This document shows, one piece after another, positions 13,792 to 24,900 of a stretch of DNA of 64,000 nt. Location: NCBI RefSeq assembly GCF_021869535.1, contig NW_026262581.1, positions 115,534,771-115,598,770 of the forward strand, in the 5' to 3' direction. The position numbers and the translations under genes were made by a program. Source of the stretch: Mytilus californianus (lineage: Eukaryota; Mollusca; Bivalvia; Mytilida; Mytilidae). Under the pieces are notes generated by a model, which was not told the DNA's origin, did not search any database, and worked only from the letters and a program-made list of their open reading frames with translations. Each line of letters opens with the position of its first letter. The stretch's first letter is position 1.

Positions 13792-13846
13792 CAAAGTGAT
13801 GAGAAAAGCTCACTTGGCCCTTCGGGCCAGGTGAGCTAAAAAGCAG

Positions 13847-15499
13847 TTTGATCATAATCCTCATGAAACTTATTATAAAGTCGCCCATTACTTTTTCACT
13901 AAAAATGGGTGAATACATAATGCTCTATAGTAGATTTGTGTTGTGTTCAAAACTCGTTTTAATGAAATGATGTAAAATTCATCTAAAAAAGATGTCATTC
14001 TTGTTAAATTGACCTTCTACACCAGTCTTACAGATTGTGGTCTTTGGTTGGTTGCTGTATTTCCCCAGAACAAACGTAAAGGTTAGTATTTACTATACTA
14101 TTAACTATATATTTATATATATCTAGAATATTTTTGTTTCCATTATATATATATAATTCAATACACCGAAGCTGTTCTAGTTGACGGCGATAGTCCTACA
14201 GTACCGTTATGACACTGCATTAAATACTAGAGATATCTGATACAAATGTATTTTGTGCACTGAAATATAATCATTTACTAGTCACGAGACGGAATGAATA
14301 GGGGGACAAATTAAGATCCATTATTTTTTTTTAACGAAAACTACCAATTCCATTCCAATGCGTTTGGAGTCAAAAATAATCAGAATAAATAATAATAAAA
14401 TTCATATATTGCAAATTACAGTACTGTCATCTTTTATCTTATACTATTATGTCAAATACGTTTGATACCGTCGTTTGTGTCTAATTGGTACGTACAGTGG
14501 AATTTGTAATATGTAACAAATGAAGAAACAGTTCTGCTGAAAGGTCAATTAACAAATGTTCTTCATCATTATAGGTACGAAAAACAGAAATATAGCGTGC
14601 ATAAAACCTTAAGTAAACAAACTTTTCTTACCTTTCAACATAGATAGTATCGATGCACGAGATTTTGTATCGTCTGCCAGCTGTACTGATCAAAATAATC
14701 AGATAAATGCATACTTCAAACAAGTGCTAAGCTTTTGTGTGTTTTATGTGTGAAGATGCGCCACAGAAATTTATCTTTATAATGTATAGCCGATTTCAAA
14801 ATCTGATTTTGGATTCGAAACATGCTTATTGTGCTGTGATGAATCCATTAAGGAGAAATGCAAGAAAAATAATTAAACATTCCTACCTGGCAATAGCTTG
14901 TCAAATTTTACTTTTCACTCCCTGTAGATTAATTAATACAATTATCTCTAGATAAAGTGATGTAACCATTTAGTTAAATAGTTCCGTTCACACTAACGAA
15001 TCAAACGGAAAATCAGATACTGATTAATAACTGAATGTTACCCATATCATAATATCCTGCTGTTCTCTAACGTTAATAGCACTCTGTAATTTGAATCACC
15101 CACCAAATTGAAAATAAATTATGTATTTTGCTGCACACTTGGTTTCAGATCTAAGATAATTAATTTCGAATCTGCTCGTCATCATGTCTAAAATAGCTTT
15201 CTTCTGATGTTTACATAGTAAAGCTAACATAGACATGTCTCACTTCCATCTTTATCAACTTTTTTTCGGTACTTGCTTTTTGGTTCGTTATTGGGTTATT
15301 ATGGAAAATATATGTAACACGTTTGCTGTATTGATTCTTCACTCACTTTCAGAAATGAAAGAAGTTAAAAGTGGTTTTTTTTTTGCCATTTCACTATTTG
15401 TTTTGGTATCTGGATTTGTTTCATAATTTTTTAAGTAAAGTCTCAAATAATACTTAGATGGTGCAACACAGTACACATGATATATTTTTATATAGTGTC
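13847..15499. other. AT-rich DNA, no gene seen
   Basis: Frames at 14737 and 15235 (plus) are short and without domain, signal or splice support. Confidence 0.5.
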
Positions 15500-15936
15500 G
15501 AGGCGTTTGGTTCAGTGATGAATCTAATCTTACGCTTCAATGTCGAGTTGGACACACTCGCGCTTACAGACGTCAAAATTTTCTAGCAACTGTGTGATAT
15601 ATAGGTATAGAAGATCACAGATTCCGCAAAGGCATGCAGTTCATTGGGTGGGAAAGCACACCCTACAACTTAAGAACAAAGTCTGTTCACACCATGTACA
15701 ATTTTTTAAACTGCTTTGTAGTATTGAAATGCAATCCTTCAACCTTCTGCATGCGGAAGGAGATGGTTACAGCATGAAAACAACCGGTCACTTATTACAT
15801 GTGCTTCGGACTAATAGTATCTTGCGATTTAAAGTATAACCTTGTAACCCTGGCCATTCAGATCAACGGATTTAAATCCGATTTAACGTTTATAAGATTG
15901 ATTGAATCTGCACATACGCCAACGTCAAGAAACCCA
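15500..15936 (+). pseudogene. Tc1/mariner transposase remnant
   Basis: Decayed DDE transposase with stops and shifts. Around 15510-15595 one frame reads FSDESNLTLQCRVGHTRAYR, the conserved block around the second catalytic Asp of Tc1-like enzymes. Around 15852-15878 another frame reads WPFRSTDLNPI followed by a stop, corresponding to the WPxxSPDLNPIE motif just before the third catalytic residue. The spacing of about 110 codons fits. No ITRs were found. It is followed directly by a 42-bp minisatellite. Confidence 0.75.
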
Positions 15937-16270
15937 GTGACATATTGAGTGACTATAGCAAACACATCAGTAGAGGTAGTGACATACTGAGAAACTATAG
16001 CAGAAACATCAGTAGAGGTAGTGACATACTGAGAGACTAAAGCATAAACATCAGTAGAGGCAGTGGCATACTGAGCAACTATAGCAGACACATCAGTAGA
16101 GGTAGTGACATACTGAGAAACTATAGCAGAAACATCAGTAGAGGAATTGACATACTTAGAGACTATAGCAGATACACCAGTAGAAACAGTGACATACTGA
16201 GCGACTATAGCAGACACATCAGTAGAGGTCGACACCGAGTGACTATAGCAGACACATCAGTAGAGGTGAC
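15937..16270. repeat. 42-bp minisatellite, about eight copies
   Basis: The unit includes ACATCAGTAGAGGTAGTGAC and ACTATAGCAG. The length is a multiple of three, so the minus strand stays open and would read STDVSAIVSQYVTT repeatedly. No signal peptide, splice site or conserved flank supports a gene, so I treat it as a satellite. Confidence 0.85.
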
Positions 16271-19200
16271 AAAAATATACTAGGCTCGAATCAAGCATTT
16301 AAGTTGATTCATTATTGCTAAATCAATGCATGGATGACGATTGTGTTACACTCAAATGGGGATCACAACACATATTAACGTAAACGTTCTTTCAAATATA
16401 CCTGTAAACGTTTGTTCGCGTATTTGTATACTGTTCGTTTAAGTTTGTCTCTTAATCCAGGGGTTGTTCAACGACAACTGCAAACGCAGATAATATTTTT
16501 TTCTGATGTCGAGAAGAGACTTTGTAAATACAATAGCAACAATTCATATATACAAATACATCAAAGACTGAAAATCGGGATCTTTTGGTCGATAGTATAT
16601 TGATTGAACTACTCCAAGGTGTACTGGGGTATATTTATAAATATAGTAATAGCGACTCTTCCATCCGGTGGTTCGCAACGTCCAGTAGGAATGTGGGCAT
16701 ACAATTTGATGCCACATGTTAAGATAGTCTATGGTAATAAATCTAGAATTTTAAGGTGACTTTAGTACTAAAGCAAAATGTGTGTTTTTATAACAATATA
16801 ATTTTTGTTCCACTCATTTAGTTCCCGCTTTTAATCACCCGTAATCCGTTTTTGCAGAACCTTGAACATTGATTAATTGATTAATGCTCACTTGCCCAGG
16901 ATATGCATGTGAATTTGCCACTGAATGTTTTTCCATTCAGTTTTACCAAATACATGTATTCGACATTTCAACTGTACCCATTATGTTTCTCTTCTGAACG
17001 ACTGGTGTTGGTTATCGTCAGAAGTAAAATTTATACCACCAAAATATACGGAAAGACGAAACAAATTGTTAAATCCTTAATTTTCACTTTAATATGAATT
17101 GCGTATGTCCTTGTTTTTAGTATTAGGGAGTGAGAGAAAATAACGTCAGAGAAGGAACTTATAATTATGAAAACGATGTACGGTTCTTTGTGGTTAGAAA
17201 TTAAATGGACAAAGATGGGCAATTCAGTAATCTTGGACAATTGCGATGATATTTTTTTAGAACTATTGTAAACATTTCATTCTTAAGAAGTAACAAACAC
17301 TCTGCCAAAGCATACAACAGCTGTTGCGATATTCTGAAAATGTTCTTTAAAAAACGGGATTGAGCCATTTCGAAGTAACAGCTATGATAACTTATTGCCA
17401 ACATTTATATAATTGACAAACCAATATGTGAATTGTGAAGCAACATCATATCCAATCGGCAGTAACTAAAGTCTTTTCCTACACAAACAACTATATCATA
17501 ATATTCACCTAGTATACTTTCTATTTAATATTAATTTTGCCCCTTAAACTAAAGAATGGAATTTGTAGAAGAAACTGTGTATAGGGCTTTGTATGTAGGT
17601 TTTATTCTGATGTTGGTAATTCATGTATCACGGGGATATGGTGGATTTTCGTCTGTTCGTGTGATTATAAATATATAAAACAGGAATATTTATTTGCCTT
17701 AAAGCATTTTTATGCATGCACAATATCGATTTAATTGCTTCCGACTGAAATGCATTTATGAATTTGTTGTTTGAAATTAAGTTATCTATTAAATATGTTT
17801 CATAAATCAGACATGAAACCTTTTTATTACTACTTAAAGGTGAACGCATAAAACATAACATTTAGCTTCATCGTTTTAACATGTAAATCATTAAAAAGAG
17901 GGTGTAATTTTACTACCTTCTGTTCATGGTTAAGGAAATGCTGAAAACGGGTCAAGTCGGTTTCATACAGGAACAAGGTTCAAAACAGTATACAGTTCAT
18001 AAAAAGAGACTATTTCTCTCTCTTTTCTAATAATGATTTAATGGTCCTTACAGAAGCGTCAGTACATTGTGAAAATGTATTAAAATTTTTAATAAATCAC
18101 AAACTGAAAGTTTAAATATTTTCACAACTATTGGCTCCAAAAGCATGCAACTTTCTACTGATGTTTCATACATAAAACTGACTAATAGTATATTTCATGA
18201 CAAATAGTGAAAAAGTAGGTCCTCCAAGTGTAAGTAGCATCATCACATACATAATTTTGGATTAGAAACAGTATGAACGATTTGGCGAAGATGCTCCTTA
18301 ATGGATGTTTTTAAGTGCTTTTCCAGTGATATTTTAAACAAACTGTAAACAATATTGGATGCAGAGGTAGTTTAAATATAAAAGTCTACCATTTAGTCGA
18401 TATTGCCAAAAATAGCAAAATATGCCAAACTGTTCTTCATCAACTGTACTAGTAACTTTTTGGTTTGACTGCATGGTAATCTTAGTGGAGAAGAAGTATA
18501 GAATATAATTCCAAAATATTTTCATAAAAAAAAACACATGAAGTAGTGCTGCCACATACTATGTCTATCAGGTTTTTTTTTTATGTTAATTTGATCGTCA
18601 ACTATATTCATGCCACTAGTTCCATATAGTTTCAATGCATTACAAAACCAGAATTGAAAAATGAAATTGAAACAAATGTCTATGACAGTGGCTATCCAAC
18701 ACAACTCTAGAAAGGAGATAACCAAGTGACTTTTTACCCCATATTTGATCGTCCTATGAAAACATCAAATTATGATTATCTTTTATTCAATTTATGGTAT
18801 AAGGGGTCATGGTTGTTTGTCAAAGGGATGATCTGACCGAATTCTGAAAATGCATACTCTGAGAATAAGTGTTGATGATAAATTTGGGTCCAGTTTAATC
18901 GGTATTTAAAAAATAGTCTGATCAAGGTTTTTTTCAAGGATGCCAAATAAATACAGTCCGGTCACACTGGTCATTTAAACAAGCAGAGCCAAACAAAAAT
19001 TTCTAGTTCTTTACTTGTTAGCTACCAGTTATTAAGACAAACGATAGCAGGCAATACTATTACATGTATAATTGAAGAGACATAAAAACCCTGTCAGCAC
19101 GTTTTAATATGCTCTTTCCTGGCATTCTTATGGCAATTTACATATAAATTTATGTAGTAAGTTGTCGTCATTGAACTTCCGCAAAGTTTTGTTTTGACAG

Positions 19201-20452
19201 GGTTTATATTGACTGGACTCTTCATATTCTTAAGTCTTGTTTTAAAATGATGCGATTGTAAATAGAACTTTTTACACTTCCCGCCATTTAGAAATAACTT
19301 CATAAGTTTTAAGTTTGCCGCATTGAATCCTTTGACATAACAATTGACGTCTAAATCGAAGCAGACGATACCAAGGGAACAATTAAAAACCATAAGTCTA
19401 TGGCCAAAAAGAATAAACGCCGAAATCAAAGACAAACAAAAGTTTAAATAACACTACGCATAGAAAACTAAAGACCAGGCAACACGAACCCAGCAAGAGT
19501 TAGATCCTTGTTAGATACGTGTATACCATTAAAAAAAACCCCACTGAAACCATTGGAAATCATGTTAATCACAAGAAACAGAGCAACACGTCACGAATAT
19601 TCTGAGATACTTCGATCTATCGTGAAATTGTTCAGCCCTCTCAGAACTGAAGCAGTGTTCAATAGTTAATTAAAATAACTGGTCAATCTACCAAATTTGT
19701 ACACGTCATATTTAAATTACAATAAGACATTATTCATTTTTTAATATAAAAATCATTTCATATAATTGCATATGACAATAGTGTTAATACATTCATGTAT
19801 ATATAAAAGGTTCCGATTGTAATCACATGGGTTATTTTTGTCTATATTACATATCAAGTGGCATGAATTCATGTAAAAGAATCATGTATTTCAGATTCGA
19901 ATTGTTATTCAGCAGTTATTTGGCGATTTAAAAAATAAAGATAAAAAACCTAAAATATTAAAAAAATCAACAAAAAAACAAACAAAAAGCTCACAGTAAA
20001 ATCTGTTAGAACAGAATTCATCAACGAGAAAAAAAAGATGTCGCAAATCAACTTTATATAAAACGAAACATGGAAACACATTTGAAAATATCAAAATATT
20101 ATTCTAAAAATGAAAAAAGTAAAAGGAACAAATACTCCCCCATTTGAATATATAGTCCAATCTTCTATATTACACCGGGATTTTGAAAAAGAAGTTAAAA
20201 TTTAAGTAGTGTCATAAGTTTAAAAAAAAATGCTAAGCTACGAAAGTTAACATTATGCATCCTTTCTTCAATACAAAGTACATAATAATTTAAGGTTTCC
20301 TGAAATAAATCAAATAAAACTGTACAGACTATAAATACATATAAACACAGTCTCATGTTACATGTTTAAAATCATATATTGATATCAAAAGATATTAGTC
20401 AAATTGAATTGCAGAATGTTACACATTGACAATGAATTTCATTTTAAAGGAG
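16271..20452. other. Long unassigned AT-rich stretch
   Basis: Many 60-110 codon frames occur on both strands, but their translations are Phe/Ile/Lys/Tyr-rich without motifs, as expected of AT-rich non-coding DNA. Confidence 0.5.
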
Positions 20453-20726
20453 AGCTTATACTAACCCGAATAATTCAGTCCCTCCCCGTAATTGATCTCT
20501 CCTACTTGCGAGGGCCTGAATTCCTAACACGATAAAAACTCTTCACGAATCCTGAATTTTGATTGGTGCACTGTAGTAGAGCTCAATTTTATCGAGTTAG
20601 GTTAATCCCGAGCTAATTCCGATTGATTGATTGAAGATGTTTTTAGTGTCTATGCATTCAGGCGTTAATGAAGTAATCGTAGATCAGCGGAATATAACGA
20701 CTGAATTATTCGGGTTAAGCTTATAC
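20453..20726. mobile_element. 256-bp miniature inverted-repeat element with 9-bp target duplication
   Basis: TIR TAACCCGAATAATTCAGTC (20462-20480) is perfectly inverted at 20699-20717 (19 of 19). The element is flanked on both sides by AGCTTATAC (20453-20461 and 20718-20726). The 9-bp duplication points to a Mutator-type transposase, less likely hAT (8 bp). Non-coding, and it looks recent. Confidence 0.88.
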
Positions 20727-21916
20727 GATCATTTCTATGTCATGGATTCTGATATTTGATTGATTATTAGACAAGAACGACCAGTAACAATACGTCTTTC
20801 TGTGCCACATTCCCAGCAGCAATGTTATACTTTACGATGTACAATAGTGGGTAACATGAGTGCAATGCTGAAACTATCATACTGTCGATTCAAAAGTTAA
20901 TGAAGTAATTCTAGAAATACCAGCCTCTGATAACTCTCCTGTTGACTTTGCTTTGAAACCAGGTATAGAATAAATGCTGGATGCCTGTAAGGAGAAGATA
21001 TAATGTCATGTGATCGCGTGAAAATATATCCCAATAAAGTTGTCCATAAAAACAAAATGACATAGTTATGAATGACTTGAGTATAATAAGGATGTAAATA
21101 CCATTAACCGTAGAAGATCAGGCTTTTCGGATTAAAATTTAGCTAGTACGTTCATAGCTCAAAGTGTGTGAAGTAAATAATATCCAAGTATCTTCCTTCT
21201 GTATCAGTTTAAAAAAAAATCGACATGAACATACTTGGACATCCACACTTCTTCACCGGTACTCATTTGAGTAGAATTAATTATATTATTACATCATGTC
21301 TTTAATATCGTAAGTTAAGTAAATGAGCTGGGTTTTGTACAACTTCAAACGATGTGATTACAGTATAATGTTTCTTTGGTTTTTTGCAATTATCAAGCAA
21401 AAGCAACTAATATCTGGATTTTGTAAATGAAATGCTATAAGATTAAAACTGGACGTCTTCTAATGGTTAATTATTACAAGTTGGGTTTCTTTCTTCTAAT
21501 TACAGATGTTGTTATATTAAAATGAACACACACAGTGATCAGAGTAAGATAAGAACAACTGCAGTGAAAAACGTTCGTACATAAAATATCAATTTGTTTT
21601 ATCTTTATGCTATCTTTTCTGAAATATATTATTTAACATAAGTTATTTACCATACATAGGTAATTTTACATCCAAAGAAATGTTTTAAAAGCACACGCAA
21701 TCACAAGAAAGTATGTTGTTATAAATCATTGGATGTTCGCTGTTTTATGAAAAAATGCATCTGAAAAATTTTGTGCGTCCAAAGTGCTGTCAACAGAAAC
21801 AATCAAAACTACAATCTTAAAGCCAATGATGTATAAATACTTGACTATTTGAAGAGCTTTATAGCCAAAAAGTTAGTTTCTTAATGCGTTAATTCTGAAA
21901 ACTAAATGTAACTTAC
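20727..21916 (-). other. Expected location of the SLC6 terminal exon
   Basis: SLC6 exon 14 ends in AGG|GTAAGT, so translation should continue below. Two minus-strand acceptors in phase 0 give short tails: one with exon start near 21766 (ATG CAT TTT TTC, 13 codons to a stop) and one near 21618 (AAA AGA TAG). I cannot choose between them. Read-through of the donor would add only VSYI before a stop. Confidence 0.3.
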
Positions 21917-24900
21917 CCTAGACGATGCATAGGTAGTTGGTGTACTATATCCTTTGTTCAGATAAGCCCCTCTTTCTGCCCAGGGGTCTAATACCCAATC
22001 ATCCACATAGGTCACCAATTTGCGATGCTTAACTAGTGCAGGACCCCACTCATCAGAAGGTGAAGTCAACATACTTAATTTCTAAAACAAAATGAGGAAA
22101 TATACGATAGAATACTATTTACTACACCCTTTTCCATTTATAATGCACCTTCTTATACCCTGAGGTTCATTTCCGTTAAACATACAATAACACGTGCGAC
22201 TAAAAATTAAGTGTTTTGCTGTCAACTATTGTGTTCGATAGTCATTACCATAACTAGTAAACGAATTTCAGTTTGAAACGGTCATTTTGATCTGAACGGC
22301 TCTTAAAACTGAACAATTAATTGTTAAGTCATTTTCAGACTTATCCACTGCAGTCAATTCAGTACTGTTCAGATCATTCTCTTGCAGTCAATTACGATCT
22401 GTTCAATCTATGTTCAGACTGATTAGTAGTTGTTATTTACCTGTACAGATCAAAAGCATACTGCATTATCTAAAAAGCTACTGAACAGTACTGAATTGAC
22501 CGCAAGCGAGTCGTCTGAACAGTACTGAATTAACCGCAGTCAATTAATCTGAAAATTGACTGAAAGACTGAACATGGCTTAATAATTTTTTGTTTTGTTT
22601 AGCTGTTCAGATGATGTTAAGGTAAAAATTATGCTAAAATTCGTTTACTAGTTAATAGGGCTAAAAACTAAAGGCTCTTGATATCGGTTGTTTATTTTTT
22701 TCGTGGGGTTGCTGTCTCATTTACGTAAAACGACATCGTTTTTTATTCTAGCCGTAAAATTTGAGCAGTATAGTTTTATTTTACCTGTTTGTACAGTATT
22801 AAGTGCAATTTCAGTAAAATTTCTTTTTGCATACGTTTTTGCGATAGATTCTCATAAAAATGTTTTTACTGATAAAAATTCCGAATGATAAATTTATTCA
22901 TACTACATTGATTCAAGTGTGCAGTGTGTACATACCTCCCTAACTGATAAGTAGGAATCAGCATAGCCAATTTTGTACAATATAACAATAGGTATAGGGA
23001 TAACCATCATAACAGCAAGAAACCATCCTATACCATCAGCCCATCCAGGAAACTTATAGTCACCATACGTTGACGATTCATAGTCAACAAATGTAAAAAC
23101 GAAAATAAACTGAAAAAAAGAGAAAACAAGCTTTTCTGTATTTTGCACTACTAAAATAAACAGGTTCCCATGAGTAATGGAATCAATCATTGCATGGTTT
23201 TTCTCATATTTTGTGGAAATTAATAGAAAGAAAAGTGGCTGTGTTGCTTTTTAGTTAATTACTCAAAATATAGAAAACAAATATATCGCTTTACGTTTTT
23301 GTAATTTGTTCAACGGATGTCTTTTGGTAAAAACGAGTTAACGAATTAATTTATTACTTTCATCACTCAGTAGAACAGCCCATTTAAAAGTAATCAGTTA
23401 AATTTTATTTGGCATCTCCTGACACAAACGACACCATGCATTGCAGATATATGTTATACATGCATATTTGTAGTCATACTACAAGAGTCTGTACACATTT
23501 ATAAAGTAAGATGAAGTTTAGTAAAATCTCTCTTGCTTGACTGAACTTTTCTGTGACAAGAAGTGTACCTACCAGTAAAACTAAGGGACTTATGATCATC
23601 CATAATATTTTCCACACAAGCCATATCTTGAATCCCAGCATTACTTCAATATCTTTCATGAATCTATTTACACCTAAGATAAAATCATAAAATTTGACAT
23701 AAGAGTAGTGTTCCATCTTTAAAATGGATGGTCTCACATGTACACTATCATAGAGTTTTCATTCATTAGATAACTATTCATAGGCAAACCCCTTCAATAC
23801 CTCATTATAGGTTTGCTTATACTTTGGACCTTTTTTGGCTATATATCAGCTCTTCAACTTTTGCATTAGGATTCGGATTTTCAACTATTTTGGCCTTGAG
23901 CAGCACATATTGAAAGAGACATTAATTTTCGAAATTAGCATCAGCTGCAGTAAATTTGGTACCGTATAATGTTATAACTACAACTTGTTCGATACCTCTG
24001 ATGGTGGACTATTAGTCCTCGAGAGTACTTCGGTACTGGCATGGAAATACGGTTATTATTTAAGTGAAATTTGCTTTTATAGAACTTAGATAATTCAAAA
24101 TTAACAAATGTATCTCCCTCGTGCAAAGATCTAATTCCCAGCATGATTCTGCCTTTTTATGGGTACTTTTCTGTTATATAAGCTCTTCAACGCTAACCAT
24201 ATGGTAACCTGGACTCTTATTCATGCATATTCAGGGTAATAACATTTTATTAATAAATCTAATTAATATAGATATAGGTTATGCAAAGTAGGTCGACCGC
24301 GATGAAGGGCTGGAAATTTAAACTTCCACTGAAAAGGATATTTTGGATAGTCAAGTTTACCTCGCACACGCAGGTAATCTACTTATTCCTAAAAATGAGT
24401 TGCAAGTGGTCTTAGCTATGCAGAGATTTTGCATCTCTCCCAACACGAGGCACCGGATTTAACGTCCCCATTCCGATCTGACGTGGCTTCGTATTAATAC
24501 ATCCGGTACAGACAAGCGAACGTCTCCTCGGCATAGGTTGTACTGATATTTGCCGCTTAAAGTTAAGCAAACATCAAACAATCAATCATATAAAATTCAC
24601 ACAAAGTAAATTGAGAGGTCTGTTTCTTTAACCCCTTTGCGCAAATCTGCTTATATATAAAATCATATTACTAGGCTACTGATAAACAATTACTTAACAT
24701 TGCACGGTAAGAGGTGCTAGCATTAGTTTGTTTTACAGACAGTCAAAAACATATGCGTAAAATTGAATGAACAAAACAAGAGTTACAACCAAAAACATTG
24801 ATAGTGTCATCAGATACGGATCCAGGATTTTGAAAGGGGCGGCCCACACATTAGGCAGCGTTTGGAGTGGGACATGCAAATATTCTGTGCATTAACCATA

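Larger units (their letters stand above)
12026..13846 (+). mobile_element. Helentron-associated (pearl-like) non-autonomous element 2
   Basis: Begins with the palindrome AGGCTCTAAAGAGCCT (12026-12041) followed by GCTCACCT. Ends with a strong hairpin at 13807-13837 (14-base arms with one mismatch, loop TTC), whose outer arm AGGTGAGC is the inverse of the left GCTCACCT. The core is about three copies of a 500-bp unit, followed by a GAC-rich microsatellite. Same architecture as element 1, and both end in CTAAAAAGCAG. Non-coding. Confidence 0.78.

Noticed and set aside
13712..13918. Arg-rich minus-strand frame
   Set aside because: Caused by the (GAC)n microsatellite and hairpin of Helentron-like element 2.
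15540..15839. 99-codon plus-strand frame
   Set aside because: Lies over the Tc1/mariner remnant in the wrong frame; the transposase motifs are in other frames.
19094..19435. 113-codon minus-strand frame
   Set aside because: AT-rich composition, no motif, no splice context and no similarity I recognise.
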